Source: Pseudomonadota bacterium
GTDB taxonomy: Bacteria; Cyanobacteriota; Vampirovibrionia; Obscuribacterales; Obscuribacteraceae
Assembly: GCA_021324135.1 (NCBI GenBank)
Contig: JAJPJO010000551.1
Location: forward strand, 1 to 34,989
DNA: 34,989 nt
Reading direction: 5' to 3'
The translations under genes and the position numbers were made by a program. Of this stretch, positions 17,380-26,040 are shown piece after piece. Positions within the stretch are counted from its first letter, which is position 1. The number at the start of each line of letters is the position of its first letter. The notes under the pieces were generated by a model. The model was given only the letters and a program-made list of their open reading frames with translations, did no database searches and was not told the DNA's origin.

Positions 17380-18062
17380 TCGATAATCTCCTTGCTAAGC
17401 AGAAATGCCTCAGCCGCCTGCGATCCTGATGAAGAGCCACGAAGCGCCGCCAGAGAGCGGACACACTCCTCGCTGCGCGGAAATGGAAATGCGGAGAGCT
17501 CGCTCTCATAAATTTTTAAAATCTCAATTTTGCGATCCAAATGTTCGGCAATCGAAATGAACACCTGGGGTCTGAAGCCGTTCGCGTCTGGATTGATACC
17601 GAATTCGGTTTCAGAAAGAGTTTCGTAACACATCACTCGTTTTATCGATGGAAAGCGGAACGACTTACAGCAAGCAGCGGCAGCATCAAAGGTTATGGCA
17701 TGATCGCTGTGCACGTCTCCACGATAAGGCAGGTAAACCGCGTTGGGTTGCACGTTCTTGAATGCCTCACTCATCCTGGCGACCAACTCGCTCAATGGAA
17801 CGGTATCGAGTTTGGTGGTGGGAAAGCCGAGCTTCTGAACCGAAGCGAAACCATATGCTCGGGCAACGGATTCAATCTCTTTATCCCGCTTCTGCCGCTG
17901 CTCATCACTGTAGCCGTTTCCGGCAGTCATTTCTGTGCATATGAGCCAGTGTACCTCATCACCAGCGGCTTTGTGCCTCAACAAACTGCCACCGCAACCA
18001 AAAGTCTCATCGTCGGGATGCGGGGCTACTGCTAAAACTTTAGTGCTTATGCCGTTTTTCAC
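17376..18062 (-). CDS. PIG-L/LmbE family N-deacetylase
   Basis: The 228-residue protein carries the zinc-binding and catalytic motif PHPDDE (14-19) and the second metal motif GDVHSDH (115-121), both intact. Family members hydrolyse N-acetyl groups from GlcNAc-containing lipids, mycothiol or bacillithiol precursors, or antibiotic sugars. Its GTG start at 18062 overlaps the TGA of the upstream methyltransferase and its own TGA overlaps the TTG of neuA. The three are therefore translationally coupled, and the enzyme probably acts on the nonulosonic acid or a precursor. A plausible role is removing an N-acetyl group so that another substituent can replace it. This gene is not part of the standard sialic or legionaminic acid pathways. 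Confidence 0.9.
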   Translation of the reverse strand: MKNGISTKVLAVAPHPDDETFGCGGSLLRHKAAGDEVHWLICTEMTAGNGYSDEQRQKRDKEIESVARAYGFASVQKLGFPTTKLDTVPLSELVARMSEAFKNVQPNAVYLPYRGDVHSDHAITFDAAAACCKSFRFPSIKRVMCYETLSETEFGINPDANGFRPQVFISIAEHLDRKIEILKIYESELSAFPFPRSEECVRSLAALRGSSSGSQAAEAFLLSKEIID

Positions 18063-18784
18063 TTTTCACTCTTTCTGCCTGTATACAGCCAATGGAAACA
18101 ATTTTTCTGATCGAACAAGCTTTGATCGTAATAGCCGACATTGATTGTTTCAAACTTATTGAATATCTGCTTTAGATGCTCCTCGTCCTTGATTGCATAA
18201 ACGGCTTCTTTTGTGCCGTGAAGCCTGTGGCCCGGCTCGTCTATTTCAATCTCGCAACCACCGTTTTCATTGATGCGCTTTGTATGATCTGCAACCCAGT
18301 AATGTCTCGTCCCCATCATTGTCACAAAAATATATCCACCTGGTCGCAAACAACGGTGAAATTCGGCAATCATATCTCTCAGCCCTTGCTCGGAGGCAAT
18401 GCAGTAAAGGGCATTATGGCTGACGATCAGATCGAAAAAGCCGTCATCGAAAGGCAACCTGTTGGAATTTGGCGCAACTATTTTTACTTGCTTTGCCAAT
18501 TCCTTTTCCAGGTTTCTGTACTCGAGATTCGCCTCGACTAAAGGTAAGACCTGATCGGTGATATCCACGCCAAATGCGTCGTATCCTTTCTCGAGAAAAA
18601 ATACGAGGTTGCATCCCGCTCCACAGCCGAAATCGAGCACTCGTCCCTGGGGTAAATTTGCCCGCAAGAATATATTATGCAAGCGGATGATATTCTCCGA
18701 TGGATAGCGAGGGAACAACTCCTTCTCCCGGTAGCGCTTATCGTATTCATGTTTTGTGCGATCGTGGATTTCGGTTTTTGTCAT
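18059..18784 (-). CDS. Class I SAM-dependent methyltransferase
   Basis: The 241-residue protein has the SAM-binding motif I VLDFGCGAGCNLVFFLEKG (about 49-67) followed by FGVDIT, motif II LPFDDGFFDLIVSHNALYC (about 113-131) and the LRPGGYIFVTMMG segment. This is the layout of Methyltransf_11-type small-molecule methyltransferases. It is the gene before the PIG-L deacetylase, with a four-base GTGA overlap, and follows neuC after a 65-base gap. The likely target is the nonulosonic acid, its precursor or the growing glycan. O- versus N-methylation cannot be decided from sequence. Confidence 0.88.
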   Translation of the reverse strand: MTKTEIHDRTKHEYDKRYREKELFPRYPSENIIRLHNIFLRANLPQGRVLDFGCGAGCNLVFFLEKGYDAFGVDITDQVLPLVEANLEYRNLEKELAKQVKIVAPNSNRLPFDDGFFDLIVSHNALYCIASEQGLRDMIAEFHRCLRPGGYIFVTMMGTRHYWVADHTKRINENGGCEIEIDEPGHRLHGTKEAVYAIKDEEHLKQIFNKFETINVGYYDQSLFDQKNCFHWLYTGRKSEK

Positions 18785-18849
18785 TTATGCGACCTGATTG
18801 TTGAGAGGGTGTTAGCAATTATTTCAGCAAAGTGTAATTTCAGGCGTTC

Positions 18850-20016
18850 CTAATACGGCATAGTCTTGAGCAGCAATTCCTGCTTCAGCTCGATGTTAGC
18901 CAAGACATCAGCAATGCGTGAGGCGGCATGCCCATCGCCGTAAAGACTCTGACATTGCCTGACCGTCTCCTTAAAATTCGGATCATCAAGAGCTCTGCGG
19001 CAAGCAGCGGCAATCGCATCAGCTTTGGCTTCCACCTTAAGAACATTAGAGCTTAGTTCCCGAAAGTCTTGCCGTCTACCGACCAGGACTCCGGGCACCC
19101 TCAGGAAGCTTGATTCAATGACTATTGATGAAGAGTTTCCCACAATTGCAGCGCAGCGCCGGTAGAGATTGACGAATTGGCTTCTCGGCAAGCTGTGATA
19201 GACGACTAGATTTTTGCGTGCAGTCTTGGCTGCATCAATCGCTTTCCGCATACCAACATTGCCCGGATCACTGTTCGGATAGCTGCAGAATACTGGAGCC
19301 TCGAGTGATAAAACGCCATCGAGGACTTCTTTCATTTCATCATTCGAGCCGCTTCCATTCAAGGTTGGGGAGGGATGTTGAACCAGAATAAAAAACGGCT
19401 TGGATACGTCGACACCATATTGCTCGAGAAAAATTTCATTGCCAAGCTCAGGCTCGTCCCTGAGCCTGTCCAAGCCAGGCGCCCCACAAGACCAGACATG
19501 CTCAGCTGACTCACCCATGCGTATCAGGCGCTCGCGATGCCCTTCTGTGGCCGTGAAGTGGAGATGAGCCAACTTTGAGATTGCCGGACGCAACACTTCA
19601 TCGATGTCGGATGCTATACAGCGATCGCCGCCGTGCAGGTGCGCGACCGGTATGCGCAGGAAGTTGCCCACCAGCGCTCCAGCTAGCGCCTCTTCCCGAT
19701 CGCCGGCTACAAAAATAAGGTCCGGTTTGTTTGATGATAAAAAGCGCGACAATCCTTCAATCAAATGCGCAAAAGACAACGACCTCGCCTGCCAACTCTC
19801 CGAGCTGACCAAAGACTCGACCGTTCCTGCAATTGCAAAGCCGTCATTGCGGATCTGCTCGACCCCCATGCCATGAAATGGTGACATGTGGGCAGCTGTC
19901 GGAACCACTGCCGCATCCAATTCCTCGCGCTTCGAAACCGCCTGAATGACCGGGACCATCAGATCATATTCAGAACGTGCTCCGGAAATAAAAAAGACGC
20001 GACGTTTGTTGCTCAA
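18850..20016 (-). CDS. neuC: Hydrolysing UDP-N-acetylglucosamine-type 2-epimerase (NeuC/LegG)
   Basis: The 388-residue GT-B-like enzyme releases UDP and inverts C2, turning UDP-GlcNAc or UDP-diNAc-bacillosamine into the free N-acetylmannosamine-type sugar that NeuB uses. Family marks are GARSEYDLM near the N-terminus (12-20), AGDREEA (104-110), HLHGGD (126-131), VQHPSP (212-217) and GNSSSIVIES (293-302), with the SLYGDGHAASRI end motif. The start is a TTG at 20016. GGGAG at 20028-20024, seven bases before it, supports this, and the sequence SNKRRVFFISGARSEYD fits the family N-terminus. LegB and LegC in the same operon suggest the LegG substrate, UDP-2,4-diacetamido-2,4,6-trideoxyglucose, rather than UDP-GlcNAc. 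Confidence 0.92.
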   Translation of the reverse strand: MSNKRRVFFISGARSEYDLMVPVIQAVSKREELDAAVVPTAAHMSPFHGMGVEQIRNDGFAIAGTVESLVSSESWQARSLSFAHLIEGLSRFLSSNKPDLIFVAGDREEALAGALVGNFLRIPVAHLHGGDRCIASDIDEVLRPAISKLAHLHFTATEGHRERLIRMGESAEHVWSCGAPGLDRLRDEPELGNEIFLEQYGVDVSKPFFILVQHPSPTLNGSGSNDEMKEVLDGVLSLEAPVFCSYPNSDPGNVGMRKAIDAAKTARKNLVVYHSLPRSQFVNLYRRCAAIVGNSSSIVIESSFLRVPGVLVGRRQDFRELSSNVLKVEAKADAIAAACRRALDDPNFKETVRQCQSLYGDGHAASRIADVLANIELKQELLLKTMPY

Positions 20017-20053
20017 ATTTACTCTCCCTGTTCAGCGTTGTATGAGGCTCGAA

Positions 20054-20722
20054 TCAGCTCAAAATCAGATCCTTGCGCGTGTCGATCAGCGGCTCTCGAT
20101 ACAGAGTAACGCTGAAATCATTGGGCAGATAATCGTGCCTCAACACTACATATGGTGTGATCGACAAAGCCAGGGAGAGAACTTCCTCCGCCCTCCATGG
20201 CAATATATGCGGCGCAAAGCCGCTGTATCTATCAGTGAGAAGGCAAACATGAGCCGCCTTCTTGCAGAGCTGGAACTGACGAAGCGTAATACTCTCGAGC
20301 AGCTCGCGACACTGCTCTACGCGCACGTTATGAATTGCGAACGAGACCACATAGTCAAATCTCGGCTCCGGAGTCCAATCGAGGATGCTTGCTGCTTCGA
20401 ACCTGGCGGAGGGAAATTTCTCACTGGCAACACGGATCATCTCGGAGGATATATCGACGCCGAGGTACTGGCATTGCAGGCTCCGCAACTGGAGATGGTG
20501 CCACAAGTCACCAACGCCGCAGCCGACATCAAGAATCGAGGCACCATTGAGATCGTGATGCACGACGAAATTCTCAAAGCGCATTTTCTGCGCTCGTAAG
20601 CTGGCATCCACCTTAGCGCAGTCAGTTGTCTCGCTCTTAGCCTTTTGGTCCCAGTGCGACTTCAAGCTATCAATTGACGAATCTAATTTCGGCTCCGAAT
20701 TGCTTAGCTTAGTTTCAGTCAT
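20054..20722 (-). CDS. Class I SAM-dependent methyltransferase
   Basis: The 222-residue protein has SAM motif I ASILDVGCGVGDLWHHL (about 61-77) and the acidic loop YLGVDIS. The later strand FDYVVSFAIHNVR also fits class I methyltransferases. The ATG at 20722 is preceded by GGAGG. The gene lies 18 bases after the second aminotransferase and 37 before neuC, inside the operon. It is distant from the other methyltransferase of the operon (18059-18784), so the two probably act at different positions. Coupling to the aminotransferase just upstream would fit N-methylation of a newly made amino group, but this is inference. Confidence 0.85.
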   Translation of the reverse strand: MTETKLSNSEPKLDSSIDSLKSHWDQKAKSETTDCAKVDASLRAQKMRFENFVVHHDLNGASILDVGCGVGDLWHHLQLRSLQCQYLGVDISSEMIRVASEKFPSARFEAASILDWTPEPRFDYVVSFAIHNVRVEQCRELLESITLRQFQLCKKAAHVCLLTDRYSGFAPHILPWRAEEVLSLALSITPYVVLRHDYLPNDFSVTLYREPLIDTRKDLILS

Positions 20723-20740
20723 CAGTTATCCTCCGAATCG

Positions 20741-21883
20741 TTAAGAAGCGCATGCTCTAATGGCCTCGAGTAATGCCTCTACAACCACCTCGGCATCATC
20801 AAGCGACATGAGCGGATGTATCGGTAAAGAAAGCAAATTGTTTCGCCAATAGTCCGCTGCTGGGAATGGCCCGGCGGAAATCCTTTCATGACCTGCAAAA
20901 TGCTCATCAAGCCAGGGATTGATAGAGGTGCGAGCATCAATCCCCCGTTCTTGAAGAAATGCTGCGATTAAACCGGAACTGACGGCCGTACGAATGAGAA
21001 AGCGAAAATAAGTATGCTCCGCGGTGTCTGAGCCGTGCTGAGTCAGACCAAGACCGCCAAGACGAGACATATAGATCTGCGCTATGTCGCGCCGTTTCTT
21101 CGTAAAGTCAGGCAATCTGCTCAACTGCACAAGGGCGAGCGCCGCATTCAGGTCCGGTAAACGACCAGGCAATGGTGTTGCTGTGTGCTTTTTCCAGGTT
21201 GCTCCAGGTCGCCTGTCGACCGAGAGAAGATCATCAACTCTGGCAGCAATATCAGCATCGTCCGTCAGTAAAACGCCGCCACCGCCAGCGGTTATATACT
21301 TGGTCGAGGCTAAGGAGAAAACCGCTATCGTTCCAAACGCCCCTGCCGACTTTCCATCGATAGTCACGGAAGGCGATGTGGCGCAATCTTCTATCCAGGG
21401 AATTGAAAGGCGCTCCAGGGCACCGACATCGACGGCTCGTCCATAGGCGTGTGGTGCAATGAATGCCGCTGACCTCGGATGAATACTCTCCGGACGGATG
21501 GTCAGATCATGGCGATCCACATCTGCGAGCCAAATGTCATGCCCATCGGCAAGCGCCGCTCCCGGCACGCTGGCACAAGTCAGAACAGGCACGGATACAA
21601 GCGATCCTTGAGGAAGATCAAGAGCTCTCATTGCCAGCGATAGTGCATGGGCACCAGAAGAGACAGCAAATCCATACTTCCTGCCGCTGCGCCTGCAAAA
21701 CTCGCGCTCGAGCTCAGCAGCCCTTGGTCCATAGCCGACGAAGTTGTGGTCGATCGTCGAGCAGACTGCTTCCTTCTCTTCCGCGCCAAGACAGGAAGCG
21801 GAATGAGATAACTGCACCTTCGGTTTGTTTATCGCCTTGCTCAATGAAGTCACTCGCCAAAGAAATGAGTACTCGAAGAGCAC
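20741..21883 (-). CDS. Second DegT/DnrJ/EryC1/StrS family PLP-dependent sugar aminotransferase
   Basis: The 380-residue protein is a fold-type I aminotransferase. VSSGAHALSLAMRAL (about 74-88) is the phosphate-binding start, Asp166 in EDCA contacts the PLP ring, and Lys195 in SLASTKYITAGGGG is the Schiff-base lysine. It differs strongly from LegC at 23692-24939, so it is not a recent duplicate. Family enzymes convert keto-sugar nucleotides to amino sugars; a few are dehydratases or oxidases instead. No second dehydratase or oxidoreductase gene in the operon obviously supplies a separate keto sugar. The GTG at 21883 has no strong ribosome binding site. Starts at GTG 21850 or nearby are possible and would remove only residues before the conserved core. 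Confidence 0.88.
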   Translation of the reverse strand: MLFEYSFLWRVTSLSKAINKPKVQLSHSASCLGAEEKEAVCSTIDHNFVGYGPRAAELEREFCRRSGRKYGFAVSSGAHALSLAMRALDLPQGSLVSVPVLTCASVPGAALADGHDIWLADVDRHDLTIRPESIHPRSAAFIAPHAYGRAVDVGALERLSIPWIEDCATSPSVTIDGKSAGAFGTIAVFSLASTKYITAGGGGVLLTDDADIAARVDDLLSVDRRPGATWKKHTATPLPGRLPDLNAALALVQLSRLPDFTKKRRDIAQIYMSRLGGLGLTQHGSDTAEHTYFRFLIRTAVSSGLIAAFLQERGIDARTSINPWLDEHFAGHERISAGPFPAADYWRNNLLSLPIHPLMSLDDAEVVVEALLEAIRACAS

Positions 21884-21896
21884 TCAGCTTGAGATT

Positions 21897-22592
21897 CTAA
21901 GCGATCTTCCGTCCTGAAATCATTACCGCTCTCGATTCCTGTCCCATGTTTAAAAGCAGATCCAGAGCCGAAAGATCAGGTACGAAGCCCAGCTCGGGAA
22001 AGCACTGCCGGTACTCCGGGGCTTTGTACTCCTGGTATCGAAGCGTTACTCCATGATGTCTAAACTTTTCCTCATCTTGATATGACTGCGCGCCTTTCCC
22101 TGAGAAATAAACATCGGCGCCGACAGAACGACAAATGGCCAATATTAGATCGTCTTTAGAACCAGCCACATCAAGCTCAGAAGCTCGAATTCGTTTCGAT
22201 TTGATCCTCAGGTTTTCAAATAACAGCTCGGTGATAGCGATGTTGAGCTCAGCCAGACAACTCCAGCTTTGCGAAAATATACATTCGAGCGGTTGCATCA
22301 GCAGTTCTTTAAACTCGGCACGTGCATAACTCTGCTTGATCGTGGCGAGATGCTTGCGCGCAAAAGAATTGCTCGCCAATGAAGTTTCAGCAATGGTGTC
22401 TCCAAGACTGACTGAGACCGGAACCGTCAGCCAGGTGGCACCACTGGCGGTCTTAATCTGGTTGCGATTTTGCACACCATTCTTTTGAAACTGAACGGTA
22501 TCCAAATAAACGAACACATCACAATTGTCCGCTTTATCACAATAGGGCAACCATGGAAGATATTGGGGTTGATGAATTGCTACGGTGGTCAT
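21897..22592 (-). CDS. WbqC-like family protein
   Basis: The 231-residue protein begins MTTVAIHQPQYLPWLPYCDK, the hallmark start of the WbqC family, followed by the QFQKNGVQNRNQIKT segment and a C-terminal LDLLLNMG. The family is common in O-antigen and other surface-polysaccharide loci, but its reaction has not been established to my knowledge. The ATG at 22592 overlaps the neuB stop as ATGA and gives the family N-terminus exactly; an in-frame ATG at 22601 would add three residues. Placement directly after neuB suggests action on the nonulosonic acid or an acyl-carrying intermediate. Confidence 0.85.
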   Translation of the reverse strand: MTTVAIHQPQYLPWLPYCDKADNCDVFVYLDTVQFQKNGVQNRNQIKTASGATWLTVPVSVSLGDTIAETSLASNSFARKHLATIKQSYARAEFKELLMQPLECIFSQSWSCLAELNIAITELLFENLRIKSKRIRASELDVAGSKDDLILAICRSVGADVYFSGKGAQSYQDEEKFRHHGVTLRYQEYKAPEYRQCFPELGFVPDLSALDLLLNMGQESRAVMISGRKIA

Positions 22593-23668
22593 ACTAGACA
22601 TTCAAAATCATCTCTGCAAACCATCTCGCCTTGACTGACATCTCTGGCGAGTCGCTTGTTGAGGAGAGATTCCAGTTCGGCAGGAGAAATACCATTTCCT
22701 GGTCTAAGAGCGCTGAGGTCTTCTGGTCGAACGAAGCTTCCGCTGCGAAGTGACTTCGACCAATGCAGGCTCTTGCGACCGATAGGAATATTTACCAATT
22801 CAGCCTGGACAGGCCTTTTAACACCATCGCCGAGCGCGCTCTCCACCGTGCGAATCGCCTGAACCATGGCTTTGAAGTCGCCAGGCTCCAGCGAAGCTCT
22901 GTGATCGGGTCCGGGAAGATCGCAGCTCAAGGTGAGATGCTTCTCAATAACACAAGCGCCAAGTGCCACCGCCGCCGGTGCAACCACAATTCCGGGAGTG
23001 TGATCTGAAAAGCCGACTGGCAGGGAAAAATGCTCTGCCAGAGACTGAATCGCTTTCAAGTTTGCATCGGCAGGATCGGCAGGATAATTGCTGACGCAAT
23101 GCAACAAGATGAGCTGATCGTTACCTGTGGCCTTGATTGCATCGACTGCAGCGCGCACTTCATCAAGATAGGCCATTCCGGTAGACAAAATAACGGGCTT
23201 CCCATGGGAGGCGACATTCTTTAAAAATGGAAGATTGGTGACTTCCCCGGATGAAAGCTTAAAGGCAGTCACATCCAGTCGTGCCAGCAACTCGACGCTC
23301 GCGTCATCAAAAGGTGTAGAGAGGAAAATTATTCCGTTTTCACGACAGAGCTCCTTCAGCTCATGATGGGCCTCTTCAGAGAGTTCGAGACGGCGCAGCA
23401 TTTCATATTGCGACTCGTCTGCAGCGCTCGTTTTTTTCTGGTATTCGGCCTTTGGCGCCGCCTTCGAAACCAGATATTCGCTTTTGAATGTTTGGAACTT
23501 TACAGCATCAGCGCCGGTTGAGGCAGCGGCACGGACAAGCTCACGCGCGAGTTGCATATCACCATTGTGATTGACGCCAACCTCGGCGATGATGAAACAA
23601 TCACTGCCGCTGGAAATTTTCCGGTTCATTATTTCAATCGTTCTGGTTGTACTCACGTTTCCCACCAT
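22589..23668 (-). CDS. neuB: Nonulosonic acid synthase (NeuB/LegI type)
   Basis: This 359-residue enzyme condenses phosphoenolpyruvate with an N-acetylmannosamine-type six-carbon sugar to make a nine-carbon keto acid. The TIM-barrel domain shows AEVGVNHNG (28-36), DAVKFQTFK (54-62), KLSSGEVTNLPFL (137-149), LSTGMA (161-166), HCVSNYPA (190-197), GFSDHT (219-224) and IEKHLTL (241-247). A C-terminal SAF/antifreeze-like domain follows (about 298-359), as usual for the family. The first ATG at 23668 lies 23 bases after the stop of legC; ATG 23629 is an alternative that would begin MNRKISSGS. Context with LegB and LegC points to legionaminic acid synthase (LegI). Confidence 0.94.
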   Translation of the reverse strand: MVGNVSTTRTIEIMNRKISSGSDCFIIAEVGVNHNGDMQLARELVRAAASTGADAVKFQTFKSEYLVSKAAPKAEYQKKTSAADESQYEMLRRLELSEEAHHELKELCRENGIIFLSTPFDDASVELLARLDVTAFKLSSGEVTNLPFLKNVASHGKPVILSTGMAYLDEVRAAVDAIKATGNDQLILLHCVSNYPADPADANLKAIQSLAEHFSLPVGFSDHTPGIVVAPAAVALGACVIEKHLTLSCDLPGPDHRASLEPGDFKAMVQAIRTVESALGDGVKRPVQAELVNIPIGRKSLHWSKSLRSGSFVRPEDLSALRPGNGISPAELESLLNKRLARDVSQGEMVCRDDFECLV

Positions 23669-23691
23669 TCAGCATTCGAAGCTGGAGAATA

Positions 23692-24939
23692 TCAGGCTAG
23701 ACAGGCACTGCTGGGTATTGTGATTAAACGCTTGTGCAACGATTCAGCTTGAGTCAAGTTCATGCGCGGACAAGCATGGAACATAGGCAATGTATGCATG
23801 GGTTCCCACAGTGGTCGTGTCTGGATGCCGGCGGCATTGCTTCGGTCCAGCAGCTCATCACGCAGCAATTCTTCTTCATCCGTATGATCGAGCAGCAGAG
23901 CGTTCAACCAATAATTGCTTTTAGCAAATTGAGGCTCCGAGAAAAACCTGATGCCATCAACGTTCCTGAACTTTTGGGCATAGCGCTCGGCGAGCACTCT
24001 TTTACGCCGCAGGAAGTCCGGCAGTTGCTCCAGCTGGGCAAGTCCTATGGCAGCATTGATATTTGGAAGCCTGTAATTGTATCCGACTTCATCATGGTAG
24101 AAACGCCACGCGTGAGGCACTTTCGCTGTAGTCGTGATGTGCTTGGCGGTACGGCCCAGTTCGAGATCATTGGTCAAAATCGCACCACCACCACCAGTGG
24201 TGACAACTTTGTTACCATTGAAGCTGAGAGTCGACAATTTGCCATAGCTGCCGACGTGGCGATCTCTATATTCGCTGCCCAGGGCCTCGGCTGCATCTTC
24301 GATTAGTTCTATGCCGAAGCGCTGGCAAAGGGCGGCACACTTTTCCAGATCGACGGGATGCCCCAGGGTATGCATGACTAGCAATGCCTTTATGCGTCTT
24401 CCCGTAAGCCGATTTATTGACTGGCCCGATTCTCTTTGCACTATGTCTTCCAGATAAGCCTCGAGCTTGTCCGGATCAACGCCAAGCGTTTCTTCGGTTG
24501 AATCGACAAAATGAGGTACGGCTCCGCAGTATGTCACCGCATTTGCGGTCGCTATAAATGTAATCGTCGGCAGCAACACCTCATCATCTCGCTGGACGCC
24601 AGCCAATTTAAGCGCTATATGAAGAGCGGCGGTCCCGTTTACGACGGCAACTGCGGCAGCGGCTCCCGTGATTTTTCTCAAGGCGACTTCAAACTCGTCG
24701 ACAAATTTTCCTACCGATGAGATCCAGCCGGTGTCCAAACATTCCTTGGTATATTGCCATTCTTTACCGGCAAAAGCCGGCTCATGCAAGGCGTACTTTT
24801 CCTTGCCGGAAGGCAGACAGCTGGAAATTGCAGCGATAATCTCCGCGGATTTTTTCTGACACCGTTCCTTTAAATTACCGGCGCCACTGTTTCCTCTTCT
24901 CTCTTCAGCAGAAACACTTCCTTCGGCTCGAAAACTCAT
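23692..24939 (-). CDS. legC: LegC-like aminotransferase for a 4-keto-6-deoxy UDP-sugar
   Basis: The 415-residue DegT-family enzyme has a distinctive N-terminal part reading LHEPAFAGKEWQYTKECL and SSVGKFVDEFE, typical of the LegC group. The core follows with NGTAALHIAL (101-110), LLPTITFIATANAV (122-135), Asp215 in EDAAEALGS and the PLP lysine Lys244 in FNGNKVVTTGGGG. It transfers an amino group to C4 of UDP-4-keto-6-deoxy-GlcNAc, giving the 4-amino sugar that NeuD would acetylate. It starts 11 bases after legB, with AGGTGG about seven bases before its ATG, and is followed by neuB. About 40 N-terminal residues before the core are longer than usual and charged. Confidence 0.9.
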   Translation of the reverse strand: MSFRAEGSVSAEERRGNSGAGNLKERCQKKSAEIIAAISSCLPSGKEKYALHEPAFAGKEWQYTKECLDTGWISSVGKFVDEFEVALRKITGAAAAVAVVNGTAALHIALKLAGVQRDDEVLLPTITFIATANAVTYCGAVPHFVDSTEETLGVDPDKLEAYLEDIVQRESGQSINRLTGRRIKALLVMHTLGHPVDLEKCAALCQRFGIELIEDAAEALGSEYRDRHVGSYGKLSTLSFNGNKVVTTGGGGAILTNDLELGRTAKHITTTAKVPHAWRFYHDEVGYNYRLPNINAAIGLAQLEQLPDFLRRKRVLAERYAQKFRNVDGIRFFSEPQFAKSNYWLNALLLDHTDEEELLRDELLDRSNAAGIQTRPLWEPMHTLPMFHACPRMNLTQAESLHKRLITIPSSACLA

Positions 24940-24950
24940 AGTCGATCCAC

Positions 24951-25961
24951 CTACTTGTTGTACACATCAATTTTGTAATCTTGCAAATGCTCAGGCTTGC
25001 AAAACCAATCAATGGTTTCCTTCAAAGCACGCCTGAAGCCCTCAACTCCGGAGTATTGCGGGCTCCAGTCCAGCAATGATTTGGCTTTCTTGTTATCTGC
25101 CAGGAGCCGCTGCACCTCGCTGCCGTCAGGACGAATTCTCTCGAAATCAGATTCGATTTCTATATCGGTATCCATAACCTCGGCGATGAGCTGCGCCGTT
25201 TCGCCTATGGAAAACTCCTGGCCAGACCCGATATTGATGACTTCGCCTATGGTGTCATCGCAGGCTGCGATCTTGATCAGACCAGCCACAGTATCCTTGA
25301 CATAGTTGAAATCTCTTGTCGGCGCAATCGCTCCCAGTTTGATTCTTCTGCGCCCGCTGGCTAGTTGAGTGATGATGTTCGGAATGACAGCACGGCTGGA
25401 CTGACGCGGTCCGAAGGTATTGAACGGACGGGCAATCGTCACCGGTGTGCCGAAAGAGTGATAAAACGACATGGCAATGTGATCGGCACCGATTTTGCTG
25501 GCGGCATATGGCGACTGCCCGCGCAGCGGATGCTCTTCGGTGATCGGCACGAACTGCGCCGTGCCATACACTTCACTGGTCGAGACTTGAACGATTTTCT
25601 CGACTTCGTGATCTCTGGCAGATTGGACCACATTCAAGGCGCCTTTGACATTCGTATCTACATAAGATTCAGGCGCCATGTAGGAATACGGTATCGCGAT
25701 TAGTGCGGCTAGATTGAAAATCACGTCGCAATTTTTGACGACTTCGCGCACTAGATAACTGTCTCTTATGTCTCCTAAGGAAGCTTCGAATGCGCCTCTA
25801 ACATCATCATCGCAGCGATCGAGCCACCCCCACGATCCAAGCGAATTGTACTGCACTAAGGCTCTGACTTCGCAACCTTGCCTGACCAGAGTCTCAACCA
25901 GATGCGATCCTATGAAGCCGCCCGCTCCAGTTACGAGTATTCGTTTTCCTCTCAATTCCAT
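24951..25961 (-). CDS. legB: LegB-like NAD-dependent UDP-N-acetylglucosamine 4,6-dehydratase
   Basis: The 336-residue extended-SDR protein begins MELRGKRILVTGAGGFIGSH with the NAD-binding TGAGGFIG (11-18). It has the STSEVYG strand (127-133) and the catalytic YxxxK pair in SPYAASK (Tyr152, Lys156). FGPRQSSRAVIPNII and TRDFNYVKDTV follow. These fit the LegB branch, which starts legionaminic acid synthesis by making the 4-keto-6-deoxy sugar nucleotide. The ATG at 25961 fits the family N-terminus. An in-frame TTG at 25991 would add ten residues and has no better support. It follows neuD after 79 bases and precedes legC by 11. Confidence 0.9.
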   Translation of the reverse strand: MELRGKRILVTGAGGFIGSHLVETLVRQGCEVRALVQYNSLGSWGWLDRCDDDVRGAFEASLGDIRDSYLVREVVKNCDVIFNLAALIAIPYSYMAPESYVDTNVKGALNVVQSARDHEVEKIVQVSTSEVYGTAQFVPITEEHPLRGQSPYAASKIGADHIAMSFYHSFGTPVTIARPFNTFGPRQSSRAVIPNIITQLASGRRRIKLGAIAPTRDFNYVKDTVAGLIKIAACDDTIGEVINIGSGQEFSIGETAQLIAEVMDTDIEIESDFERIRPDGSEVQRLLADNKKAKSLLDWSPQYSGVEGFRRALKETIDWFCKPEHLQDYKIDVYNK

Positions 25962-26040
25962 AGCTCGACCGTTAATGATAAGGTCCCACAACGGAGCGCT
26001 ATCATATCATGCGCCTTATATTGGCTCAGGCAGGGCCGCT

